Of a stretch of 6,367 nucleotides of DNA, positions 1 to 6,293 are shown piece after piece. Position numbers and translations under genes: made by a program. How positions within the stretch are numbered: position 1 is the first letter of the stretch; each line of letters starts with the position of its first letter. The notes beneath the pieces were generated by a model that searched no databases, had not been told where the DNA came from, and saw nothing but the letters and a program-made list of their open reading frames with translations. The stretch is from contig JAIRSA010000184.1 in assembly GCA_031255695.1 (NCBI GenBank), positions 1 through 6,367 of the forward strand, read 5' to 3'. Source of the DNA: Eubacteriales Family XIII. Incertae Sedis bacterium (GTDB taxonomy: Bacteria > Bacillota > Clostridia > Peptostreptococcales > Anaerovoracaceae).

Positions 1-2802
1 GGCTGCAAGCTCCGTAATGCCGGCCGCAGTGGCCACAGACTGCGTATATGTCCCCAAGTTCGTCTTCAGGATGTACCTTGCGCTCTGCAGGTCAGATATA
101 TTCTCCCAGTCTGTCACGATCTGGAGGTCATATCTGCCACTGTAGTTGCTGTTGACAAACACGCTGGCCGCGACATAGCTGGAGTTCGATACCGGCGTGA
201 CAGCCCAGACCTGCCCGTTGCCCTTGTCAAGGAATATACTCTTAAGGGTAAGTGGGTTTTCGCTAACCAATATCACCCTGCTGGCCTTCTCCACCGGCAC
301 GCCATCCTTGTCCTTCAGGACGGCCGTCAGTATAAAGGCGCCGCCCGACGTGCCGACATTCTCTATGGAGACATCGTTCACGCGGTACCACGGCCCTCTG
401 AACGCCGCGTCTATGCCGATTATTGGCATGTACGTGGGGCTTGCGGATTCGCCGTTCTTGAGCATATGCGGCACGCCCGCCAGATCCGTTGCGCTTATCT
501 CGATCGTGTAGCCTTCGAGGGCCACGGTCTCGCCCATGATGTTAAAGGGCTTGCTGTTCCCTGCATCGATCCCGATCTCCGCAGGGGCGTCGATGCTGAT
601 CTCGCTCAGGAGCACCAGCGCAGCCCCACGATCCAGCAGGGCGGATCCGTTTCTCAGTTCAGCCTCTATGTTGAAGTACTCGTCTGTGAACGCCTCACCG
701 GCGCGGATCCAGAATATGAGTTTGTGGTCCTCGTATGCCGCAAGATCTGACGTCAGCGTGAGGCTGTTGCCGTTTACGGTGCCCGCCGTCTGCGTTCCGT
801 CCAGTATTTCCACGCCGTCAGGCACCGTGGCCTTTATCTCCGCGCCTGTCACGGCCACGTCGCTATCGTATTTCAGCGCCACCTCGATATTCTTGCCGCG
901 CTGTGTGTATGACGGCGAAGCATAGACGGAGATGTCGGCGCCTGTACTTGTGTCGGGCAGCTTTTTGAGCTTGATGTCGCCCAGATCGATATAGCCGTTC
1001 TGGATCATAGACCGCACGCTCTCCGAGGAAAGCGGGCTGACGTTGAAGCCGCCGCTCTGGTAGCCTTCCTTTTTCAGCATGAAGCCATACGACTCCCAGC
1101 CCCAGTGGTTGTCAAAGTCGAATTGGAATCCGCCCAGCGCGCCGCTTGTGGCCCAGTTCACGCCGTCCCAGTTTGCGACCGCCCCTTCTACAGGGTTGTT
1201 GCTGTCATCGACTGCCCTGCCGCGGAAGACATAGCCTCCGTTATGTGTCTTGCCGAGCGTGATCTCGGCGTACTGATCCGGGTATATCAGGCAGCGCCCG
1301 CCCTGGAGCACCTTCCCGTTCACGGCCTCTATAGGCGATCCGTAGGCTATATTCCCGCCTATCAGGAAGCCGAGCTCGGCCAACCTGTTCGAATATGCGA
1401 AATCGCGGCATTCGAATCTACCCAGCCCGATCGCCGTGATCGTGCCTATCTTTTCATTGTAGCAGTTGTACAGATCGAACTCCGCGCCAGCGGGCACATA
1501 TGTCAGCACGCCGTCGTCGTCCAAGTACTTGAGCTCGCCCGTGAGGTTATACTGCTCTATCGTGCTGACCTCCACACGCACGGACCGGATGCCGAGTTTA
1601 GACTCTACATTGTAATAGGCTACATTTGTGAAGTCGTGCTCGCTCACCCCGGACACCTCTACCGCAGGATTTGTAGTCACCCAATCCTCCCACGTCGCCA
1701 CCGCGCCGTCCGCGAGGGTGAATTCAGGCTTGAGCGCGGTGATGGCGCTGCCTGACGGCAGATCAACCCTAATGCTGCTCGTCCCGCCGTAATACCAGTC
1801 ATCTACATAATCCCCGTCGCGGCTGATAACCCCGTCTACGCCGTTTATGGAGAATGTCTTGAAATCGCCATAGTCCTCGACCTCAAACTTGGCGAGCGTC
1901 CCGGCCTCAACGCGCATGGGCTCTACGCCGCCGCCCAGTTCTACGAGGTAGTACAGTTCCAGCGAATATTCGCCAGGCTTAAAGATAATGCCGGGGAATG
2001 GGGTGTAGACAGTGTCGCCCGTTATCTCCTGCACGCTGGCCGCAGCGCCGCTGCTGTCCACGATCGCAAGCTGCAGCTCAGTGCCTGCGCTTGTCCCTGC
2101 CAGCACGGCCGCCTTTGTGGCGAGCTGCACATCCAGCCAGTACATGCTGCTTGGTTCCACATATTCCGGCCATACGAACGGCGGCATCGCCCCAGGGCCG
2201 CCAACCGTCCCATCGTCGATCGCCGCGTTTATTTCCCAGGCCTCGTTCCGTTTCATGCTGCTTGACAGCCGCAGGCCTGTAATGGCATCCCCATCGTAGG
2301 CCAGCCTGGGGAGATACGGTGTCACATCAAACTGTGCGGCAAGAGCATCCATAGTGGTATAAATCTCAAAACTCTGCCTGCCGGACGTGCAGTCCAGCGC
2401 GTCAGCCGATGTCAGCGGGCTTAGCCCGCCCGCACTTACATAGTGCTCATCCCTGACTTCGAACTGATGGTAGATCTCTGAAAGGTCCCACTGGCCCGCA
2501 GGGGTCCAGTCCATGTTGTAGGCCGGCAGCAGCGGCGCGCGCAAATCTTGGTCGGACCCGCTATGGCCATAATCGCCGACATAATATGCCCTGTAGGGGA
2601 CGGCCACTGGGGTGCCGCCATCGCCAGTCAGGATGAAATCCTGCAGATAATACGGCGCCGGCCCGTACCCGTATGGGTCATATGCGTCGGGGTCAAACGC
2701 CGCAGGCGCAAAGCCTGCATCCGCGAAGGCCGGCACCGCGGGCGCCAGCAGCATCATCAGCGCCAACAATAACGATATAGCGCTCCTTTTCCTCTTTTGC
2801 AT
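1..2802 (-). CDS. Large secreted multidomain surface protein, C-terminus outside window (partial)
   Basis: An uninterrupted minus-strand frame of 934 codons starts at the ATG complementary to 2800-2802, 8 nt after a perfect AAGGAGGT, and runs off the left edge. Residues 1-27 are a classic signal peptide: basic start MQKRKR, Leu/Met/Ala-rich core, likely cleavage after VPAFA. Next is a Tyr/Pro-rich stretch (about 33-50), then roughly 260 residues of beta-rich sequence I cannot assign. Residues 314-412 resemble the bacterial Ig-like DUF5018 type module (a 'F.I.GV.G.I' start, 'LPSGSAITALKPEF' core, 'VSGVSEHDFTNVAYY' end). Residues 521-614 resemble a carboxypeptidase-regulatory-like fold (GYVFRGRAVDDSNNPVEGAV, ending in DLGDIKLKK). 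Residues 623-732 resemble a DUF11/NEAT-less adhesion-type beta-sandwich. The last 200 residues look like further beta domains. No catalytic motif is visible. The anchor (S-layer, LPXTG or other) would lie beyond the window. The role is probably extracellular adhesion or ligand binding; domain names are by eye and moderately sure, function is unknown. Confidence 0.88.
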   Translation of the reverse strand, partial: MQKRKRSAISLLLALMMLLAPAVPAFADAGFAPAAFDPDAYDPYGYGPAPYYLQDFILTGDGGTPVAVPYRAYYVGDYGHSGSDQDLRAPLLPAYNMDWTPAGQWDLSEIYHQFEVRDEHYVSAGGLSPLTSADALDCTSGRQSFEIYTTMDALAAQFDVTPYLPRLAYDGDAITGLRLSSSMKRNEAWEINAAIDDGTVGGPGAMPPFVWPEYVEPSSMYWLDVQLATKAAVLAGTSAGTELQLAIVDSSGAAASVQEITGDTVYTPFPGIIFKPGEYSLELYYLVELGGGVEPMRVEAGTLAKFEVEDYGDFKTFSINGVDGVISRDGDYVDDWYYGGTSSIRVDLPSGSAITALKPEFTLADGAVATWEDWVTTNPAVEVSGVSEHDFTNVAYYNVESKLGIRSVRVEVSTIEQYNLTGELKYLDDDGVLTYVPAGAEFDLYNCYNEKIGTITAIGLGRFECRDFAYSNRLAELGFLIGGNIAYGSPIEAVNGKVLQGGRCLIYPDQYAEITLGKTHNGGYVFRGRAVDDSNNPVEGAVANWDGVNWATSGALGGFQFDFDNHWGWESYGFMLKKEGYQSGGFNVSPLSSESVRSMIQNGYIDLGDIKLKKLPDTSTGADISVYASPSYTQRGKNIEVALKYDSDVAVTGAEIKATVPDGVEILDGTQTAGTVNGNSLTLTSDLAAYEDHKLIFWIRAGEAFTDEYFNIEAELRNGSALLDRGAALVLLSEISIDAPAEIGIDAGNSKPFNIMGETVALEGYTIEISATDLAGVPHMLKNGESASPTYMPIIGIDAAFRGPWYRVNDVSIENVGTSGGAFILTAVLKDKDGVPVEKASRVILVSENPLTLKSIFLDKGNGQVWAVTPVSNSSYVAASVFVNSNYSGRYDLQIVTDWENISDLQSARYILKTNLGTYTQSVATAAGITELAA

Positions 2803-2810
2803 CAGTTTAT

Positions 2811-2818
2811 ACCTCCTT
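2811..2818 (-). promoter_or_regulatory. Ribosome binding site of the surface-protein gene
   Basis: On the minus strand this reads AAGGAGGT, fully complementary to the usual 16S rRNA anti-Shine-Dalgarno. It lies 8 nt before the ATG at 2802. It fixes the start of the surface-protein gene and predicts efficient translation. Confidence 0.9.
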
Positions 2819-2917
2819 AAAACAAAATCCAATAGCAAACACAATTGATAAAATTCAACTATCTAAATAGTCCGTCGTGGAGCCCAACATATCCCCGTCC
2901 ATGCGAGTATATAATTA

Positions 2918-2946
2918 ATGCTAGCGCACATTTTGTGCGAAATCAA
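2918..2946 (-). promoter_or_regulatory. Possible promoter of the surface-protein gene
   Basis: On the minus strand, TTGATT (2941-2946) and TAGCAT (2918-2923) are separated by exactly 17 nt, each matching 4 of 6 bases of the sigma-A -35 and -10 consensus. Transcription would begin near 2910 and leave a leader of roughly 108 nt. The match is mediocre and the region is AT-rich, so a chance match is quite possible. The main support is the perfect palindrome that fills the spacer, as an operator would. Confidence 0.35.
2925..2939. promoter_or_regulatory. Perfect 15-bp palindrome, candidate operator
   Basis: CGCACA-TTT-TGTGCG is a perfect inverted repeat with 6-bp arms and a 3-bp centre. It is GC-containing within otherwise AT-rich intergenic DNA and sits between the two divergent genes. 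If the minus-strand promoter at 2918-2946 is real, the palindrome occupies its -35/-10 spacer, a typical place for a repressor or for a MerR-like activator. The short loop and absence of a T-run argue against a terminator. The regulator is unknown. Confidence 0.5.
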
Positions 2947-3139
2947 GTTAAATTATGAATATTAAGAATTACTTTCACGTTCGCCACAATCCCGACACAT
3001 TTCCTACACATTCCCATTATAATTCAAATTTCCGCCTACTTATTCGATTATCGGTATAGTTCGCGCCCCTTCCCTCCGCCACATCGAAAATGGCTGTTTC
3101 AAAAATGTCTCAGAAATGGGGCGGCCGGGCACGGCAGCA

Positions 3140-3168
3140 TTGCCTTTGTGCCCGTGGCATGGTACAAT
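3140..3168 (+). promoter_or_regulatory. Extended -10 promoter of the ecfT-ecfA operon
   Basis: TTGCCT (3140-3145; 4 of 6 matches to TTGACA) and TACAAT (3163-3168; 5 of 6 matches to TATAAT) are separated by exactly 17 nt. A TG dinucleotide at 3160-3161 adds an extended -10 motif. Predicted transcription starts around 3175, giving a 5' leader of about 55 nt. This also supports the ecfT start at 3230 over the upstream in-frame ATG at 3116, which lies before the promoter. Confidence 0.65.
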
Positions 3169-3180
3169 GGTAGCAGTGCA

Positions 3181-3201
3181 GCGGGGCCGGCCGTGCCCCG
3201 C
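3181..3201 (+). promoter_or_regulatory. Strong GC hairpin in the ecfT 5' leader
   Basis: GCGGGGC (3181-3187) and GCCCCGC (3195-3201) form a perfect, all-GC 7-bp stem with a 7-nt loop. It would lie at the very start of the predicted transcript and ends 18 nt before the Shine-Dalgarno. There is no following T-run, so it is not an intrinsic terminator. A 5'-end stabilising hairpin or a translation-modulating structure is possible. It does not match any riboswitch class I recognise, and no B12-box-like sequence is visible. Confidence 0.5.
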
Positions 3202-3219
3202 ATCCGTACGTGACACTAT

Positions 3220-3224
3220 GGAGG
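3220..3224 (+). promoter_or_regulatory. Ribosome binding site deciding the ecfT start
   Basis: GGAGG lies 5 nt before the ATG at 3230. The other in-frame ATG at 3218 overlaps this motif and has no Shine-Dalgarno of its own, so 3230 is preferred. Confidence 0.75.
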
Positions 3225-3229
3225 CCGAA

Positions 3230-4042
3230 ATGAGGGATGCCTTTTCTTCATACCATCCTATTGTGGTTTTTTGCTATTTTTGTGTTGTCGCCGTGACAGC
3301 GCTTCTGCCGCCGCAGCCCTTCGCCGTGCTGCTGCCGCTCCTTGGCGGGCTGGCGCTGGCGGCGCTGCGGAAGGGCGCCGCTGCCTTCTGCGCCTGCATG
3401 TTTTTCGCGATCCTTGCAACGGGCGGCGGTTTTTTGGCGGGCGCGCTGGCAGGGCGCGGCGGCGCAGTGTCCGGCGCGCTGGCGGGTGCCGCCCTCTGTT
3501 CTGTGGGCATATGGTTTATATGCTGCCGCAGTTCCATGGCGCTGCCAGGCAGGCCGCTGCGGCATCTGGGCCGCCTCGTGCCAAGGCTTGCGCTGATGTG
3601 TTCCGCCATGTCGCGCTCCCTCGGCAGGTGCGGCGCCCAGTCCCGCCAGCTCTATGAGGCGCGGGCGGGCGCCAGGGGCGCCGCCAGGGGCTGGCCATTC
3701 ATGCGGCCCCTGCGCGCCGCCGCGATCGTGCCGGCCCTGCTGGCCTGGCTGGTCAAGGACAGCGCCAGGACGGCCAACCTGATGCTCTCGCGCGGCTACG
3801 GGCTCCCCGGCAGGGGCAGCTGCCGCATTGTCCGCTTCAGCCGCAGGGACGCGGCGGCTCTGGGCCTGCTGGCCGCCTTCGCCGCCCTTACGGCCTATCC
3901 CGCAATGGGCGCGCCCGCCGGGCAGGGCTGGCCCTGGTGGGCCGCAGCCGCACATGTCGCGCTATACGGGCTCATTTGCTTTGTCCCATTTGGTATCCAA
4001 TATATCCGAGGCTTTGATGTTCAAAGCCGGGCAGGTGGCTGA
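3230..4042 (+). CDS. ecfT: Energy-coupling factor transporter transmembrane protein (EcfT / CbiQ family)
   Basis: This 270-residue integral membrane protein is the scaffold subunit of an ECF importer, linking two ATPases to a substrate-binding S component in the cytoplasmic membrane. Start 3230 yields MRDAFSSYHPIV, the N-terminus I associate with this Clostridial EcfT subfamily, and has a GGAGG. Hydrophobic segments lie near residues 10-27, 30-46, 51-72, 78-98, 205-223 and 236-256. The cytoplasmic part (about 100-200) carries the family's coupling region: PRLALMCSAMSRSL (118-131), an Ala-Arg-rich stretch EARAGARG (143-150) as candidate first Arg motif, and SRGYGLPGR (187-195) as the second, nearly invariant Arg-Gly motif. 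Length is usual for the family. Its stop overlaps the ATPase start by one base, so the two are probably translationally coupled. The protein is unusually rich in Ala, Gly and Arg. The substrate cannot be inferred. Confidence 0.9.
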   Translation: MRDAFSSYHPIVVFCYFCVVAVTALLPPQPFAVLLPLLGGLALAALRKGAAAFCACMFFAILATGGGFLAGALAGRGGAVSGALAGAALCSVGIWFICCRSSMALPGRPLRHLGRLVPRLALMCSAMSRSLGRCGAQSRQLYEARAGARGAARGWPFMRPLRAAAIVPALLAWLVKDSARTANLMLSRGYGLPGRGSCRIVRFSRRDAAALGLLAAFAALTAYPAMGAPAGQGWPWWAAAAHVALYGLICFVPFGIQYIRGFDVQSRAGG

Positions 4043-6195
4043 TGGACGTTTTCACCGTCAATGAATTTACATTTGCATATCCCGCAAGCGGGCGGGCAGC
4101 GCTGGACAATATCAGCCTTTCCGTCGTGCGCGGCGAGTTCGTGTCGCTTTGCGGCAGGTCGGGCAGCGGCAAGACGACGCTTCTCAGGAATCTCAAGCCG
4201 CCGCTGGCCCCAGCCGGCAGGAAGCTGGGGGACATACTATTCTATGGGCGCCCCCTGGGTTCGGTGGGATTCCGCGAGCAGGCGCAGCGCATAGGCTACG
4301 TGGGGCAGGACCCCGACAGGCAGATCGTGGCGGGGAAGGTATGGGAGGAGATGGCCTTCGGGCTGGAAAACCTCGGATACGACAGCAGCCTCATCCGCCT
4401 GCGCATCGCGGAGATGGCGAGCTTTTTCGGGATACATTCGTGGTTCCGCAAAGATATCGCCTCGCTTTCCGGCGGGCAGAAACAGATGCTCAACCTGGCC
4501 GCCGTCATGGCGGCGCAGCCGAACGTCCTGATCCTGGACGAGCCGACGGCCCAGCTTGACCCTGTCGCGGCCACGGATTTCCTTGAGACGCTGAGGCGGA
4601 TAAACCGCGATATCGGGCTGACCGTGATCATATCGGAGCATCGGCTTGAAGAAGTCTTCCCCATGTCCGACCGCGCGATAGTCCTGGACAAGGGCAGGGT
4701 CATCGCCGATGCCCACCCTAAGCGCGTTGGCGTTTCATTGGCCCAGTACGGCCATGAGATGTTCGTCTCTATGCCCACCGCGATGCAGGTGTTCACGGCC
4801 GTGGAGACTGGGGCGGAGATGAGGGCGCGCGCCGCCGATCGGGCCGCGCCTCCGAAACCGGGCTTTCCGATCACTGTGCGCGAGGGCCGGGAATGGCTGT
4901 CCAGCGTATTCCAGAACCAAAGGCTGGCGAAGAGGCATATAGAGCGCTCCCCCGATGGCGGCGCTGGCCCGGCCGCGCCTGTGCGCACAGGCGCCCATTC
5001 CGGCATCCCCGCAGGCAAGGCCCACGATGGCTCGGGCGGCGCAAGCGGCGCCATATCCGGGCCGGGCACCCCCGTGGGCGCAGGCGGCGCGGGGGCCGCC
5101 GATGGCAGGAATGCAGGCGCCTCCATTGGCGCAGGCGGCGCGGGCACCCCCGTGGGCGCAGGCACCCCCGTTGGCGCAGGCGCCGCAGAGGCTGCCCCTT
5201 CCCCCAGGCTGTCCGAGAGATCGAAGCAGCGAAGCAAGACGAAGTTCCTTATAAACGCCGCCTCAGACCCCCACGAGCCAAAGGCCGCCGTCCTGAAGGG
5301 CGTCTGGTTCAAGTACGGTCATGGCGGCGAGGACGTGATACGGGACTTCAACCTGGAGATCCCGTCAGGCAAGCTGATGTGCATAGTGGGCGGCAACGGC
5401 GCGGGCAAGAGCACAGTCCTGAAGCTGCTCTGCGGGCTGCTGCGGCCCCAGCGCGGCAAGATCGCCGTGAAGGCCCTGAACTCAGGCATCTTCCCGGCCG
5501 GCAGCGGGCGCCTGGCCCATGTATTCGGCATGCTGCCGCAGAACCCCCAGCTCCTTTTCAGCAGGACTACCGTATCCCAGGACCTCGCCGACGTTTTCAG
5601 CAGCCCTGGGCCAAGCTTTTCCGGCATCGGCGGCCCAGGCGGTCCCAGCAGCGGTCCCGGCGGCCCAGGCGGTCCCGGCGGCGGCGCGGCCATAGGGCAG
5701 TACCTGCCCGGCGCTGCCCGCTCCAGGCGCGTGCCCGCCGGCGTCAGGCAGATACGTATAGACAGCGTAGCCACCCTGCTGGAGATCGACGGGCTGCTGG
5801 CACGCAACCCCTACGACCTGTCCGGCGGCGAGCTGCAGCGCGCCGCCCTGGCCAAGCTACTGCTGGCCGACCCAGACATACTGCTGCTCGACGAACCCAC
5901 CATGGGCATGGACAATCATTTTAAAGAGAAGTTCTCGGTAATGCTAAGGGCTTTGATAGACAAAGGCAAGACTGTGGTGATGGTCTCCCACGATGTGGAA
6001 TTCTGCGCTAAGCACGCGGACCTGTGCGCACTGCTCTTCGACGGCAGTATAGCGGCCGTAAACGAGCCTGGGGCATTTTTCTCCGGGAACGGCTATTACA
6101 CCACGGCGGCAAGCCGCATGTCGCGGCATATCTTCGAAAACGCCGTCACCGCCAAGGAAGTGATCGCATTGTGCAGGGAGAACCTGCTGATATAG
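4042..6195 (+). CDS. ecfA: Fused two-domain ECF transporter ATPase (EcfA-EcfA', YkoD-like) with low-complexity insertions
   Basis: One 717-residue protein holds both ATPases that power an ECF importer at the inner membrane face. Domain 1: Walker A GRSGSGKT (38-45), Q-loop Q89, signature LSGGQ (142-146), Walker B LILDEP with D166/E167, H-loop H200. A conserved tail (232-290, MFVSMPTAMQ and TVREGREWL) is typical of the first half in this family. Residues about 302-390 are a Gly/Ala/Pro linker with GTPVGAG repeats. Domain 2: Walker A GGNGAGKS (450-457), Q-loop Q500, signature LSGGE (593-597), Walker B LLLDEP with D617/E618, H-loop H650. The C-terminus (FFSGNGYYTTAASRMSRHIF, then AVTAKEVIALC) fits the Clostridial fused family. 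Both sites appear catalytically complete. At 717 residues it is longer than the roughly 550-580 I expect; the excess is the linker plus a GGP-rich insertion at 520-550. It starts inside the ecfT stop (TGATG) with only a weak AGGTGG upstream, implying coupling. Confidence 0.92.
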   Translation: MDVFTVNEFTFAYPASGRAALDNISLSVVRGEFVSLCGRSGSGKTTLLRNLKPPLAPAGRKLGDILFYGRPLGSVGFREQAQRIGYVGQDPDRQIVAGKVWEEMAFGLENLGYDSSLIRLRIAEMASFFGIHSWFRKDIASLSGGQKQMLNLAAVMAAQPNVLILDEPTAQLDPVAATDFLETLRRINRDIGLTVIISEHRLEEVFPMSDRAIVLDKGRVIADAHPKRVGVSLAQYGHEMFVSMPTAMQVFTAVETGAEMRARAADRAAPPKPGFPITVREGREWLSSVFQNQRLAKRHIERSPDGGAGPAAPVRTGAHSGIPAGKAHDGSGGASGAISGPGTPVGAGGAGAADGRNAGASIGAGGAGTPVGAGTPVGAGAAEAAPSPRLSERSKQRSKTKFLINAASDPHEPKAAVLKGVWFKYGHGGEDVIRDFNLEIPSGKLMCIVGGNGAGKSTVLKLLCGLLRPQRGKIAVKALNSGIFPAGSGRLAHVFGMLPQNPQLLFSRTTVSQDLADVFSSPGPSFSGIGGPGGPSSGPGGPGGPGGGAAIGQYLPGAARSRRVPAGVRQIRIDSVATLLEIDGLLARNPYDLSGGELQRAALAKLLLADPDILLLDEPTMGMDNHFKEKFSVMLRALIDKGKTVVMVSHDVEFCAKHADLCALLFDGSIAAVNEPGAFFSGNGYYTTAASRMSRHIFENAVTAKEVIALCRENLLI
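5065..5181 (+). repeat. In-frame repeats coding GTPVGAG in the ATPase linker
   Basis: A 21-nt unit beginning GGCACCCCCGTGGGCGC, coding Gly-Thr-Pro-Val-Gly-Ala-Gly, occurs at 5065-5085, 5143-5163 and 5161-5181; the last two overlap by one Gly codon and the third differs by one base (GTG to GTT). Related GCAGGCGGCGCG segments fill the gap. All copies are codon-aligned (residues 342-348, 368-374, 374-380). This looks like recent tandem or segmental duplication within an interdomain linker. Confidence 0.85.
5629..5676 (+). repeat. In-frame GGP repeats inside ATPase domain 2
   Basis: An 18-nt unit, GGCGGCCCAGGCGGTCCC (Gly-Gly-Pro-Gly-Gly-Pro), is present identically at 5629-5646 and 5659-5676, separated by a related 12-nt piece. 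It encodes most of a Gly/Pro-rich stretch at residues 530-548 between the Q-loop and the signature motif of the second ABC domain, a region that is normally helical. Confidence 0.85.
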
Positions 6196-6205
6196 CCGCC
6201 GCTCT

Positions 6206-6250
6206 CCGGCCAAAGCTCGGCAACACCGCCTCCCGGCCAAAGCGCGGCAA
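6206..6250 (+). repeat. 27-bp-period direct repeat just after ecfA
   Basis: CCGGCCAAAGCTCGGCAA (6206-6223) and CCGGCCAAAGCGCGGCAA (6233-6250) match at 17 of 18 positions with a period of 27 bp. The similarity fades afterwards. The repeat begins about 10 nt after the ecfA stop. It could be a small intergenic repeat or a decayed tail of coding sequence; the period is a multiple of three, but a stop precedes it. Confidence 0.7.
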
Positions 6251-6293
6251 TACTGTTCTCCGATTGAAACGTAGATAAGATTTGTGCGATGAT

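Larger units (their letters stand above)
2803..3229. other. Divergent intergenic control region
   Basis: This stretch separates the minus-strand surface-protein gene from the plus-strand ECF operon and holds no convincing gene. From 2820 to about 3060 it is markedly AT-rich, in contrast to the GC-rich genes on either side; from 3061 it becomes GC-rich again. It carries the palindrome at 2925-2939, a weaker AT-rich inverted repeat at 2858-2871 (ACTAT-CTAA-ATAGT), a TATAAT on the plus strand at 2910-2915 with no good -35, and the plus-strand promoter at 3140-3168. A reading frame open from an ATG at 3116 into ecfT is judged non-coding before 3230, because the promoter lies inside it. Confidence 0.75.

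Noticed and set aside
1105..1755. 216-codon plus-strand frame within the surface-protein gene
   Set aside because: It lies opposite a 934-codon frame with signal peptide, ribosome binding site and recognisable beta domains, and has no ribosome binding site of its own.
2910..2915. Plus-strand TATAAT as ecfT promoter
   Set aside because: There is no acceptable -35 at 16-18 bp, and it would give a leader over 300 nt; the extended -10 promoter at 3140-3168 is better.
3116..3229. N-terminal extension of EcfT from the ATG at 3116 (38 extra residues)
   Set aside because: The extension is Gly/Pro/Arg-rich with no membrane or family similarity, has no Shine-Dalgarno, and contains the predicted promoter. 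The start at 3230 has GGAGG and gives the family-like MRDAFSSYHP N-terminus.
3248..3955. 235-codon open frame antisense to ecfT
   Set aside because: Low-complexity Gly/Ala/Arg/Gln-rich product with no recognisable domain, fully explained as the complement of ecfT.
5065..5181. CRISPR array or minisatellite independent of the gene
   Set aside because: The repeat copies are irregularly spaced, codon-aligned and lie within an intact reading frame; there are no regular spacers.
4296..5312. 338-codon open frame antisense to the ATPase gene
   Set aside because: It mirrors a GC-rich coding strand, shows no family motif, and opposes a gene with complete ABC motifs. Long antisense frames are expected at this GC content.
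5539..5838. Degenerate, non-catalytic second ATPase site
   Set aside because: Walker A, Q-loop, LSGGE, Walker B with Glu, and H-loop are all present in domain 2. LSGGE instead of LSGGQ is a common functional variant.
4893..5924. 343-codon alternative frame across the ATPase gene
   Set aside because: An Arg/Ala/Pro-rich shadow frame produced by the GC-rich codons of the real frame; no domain similarity.
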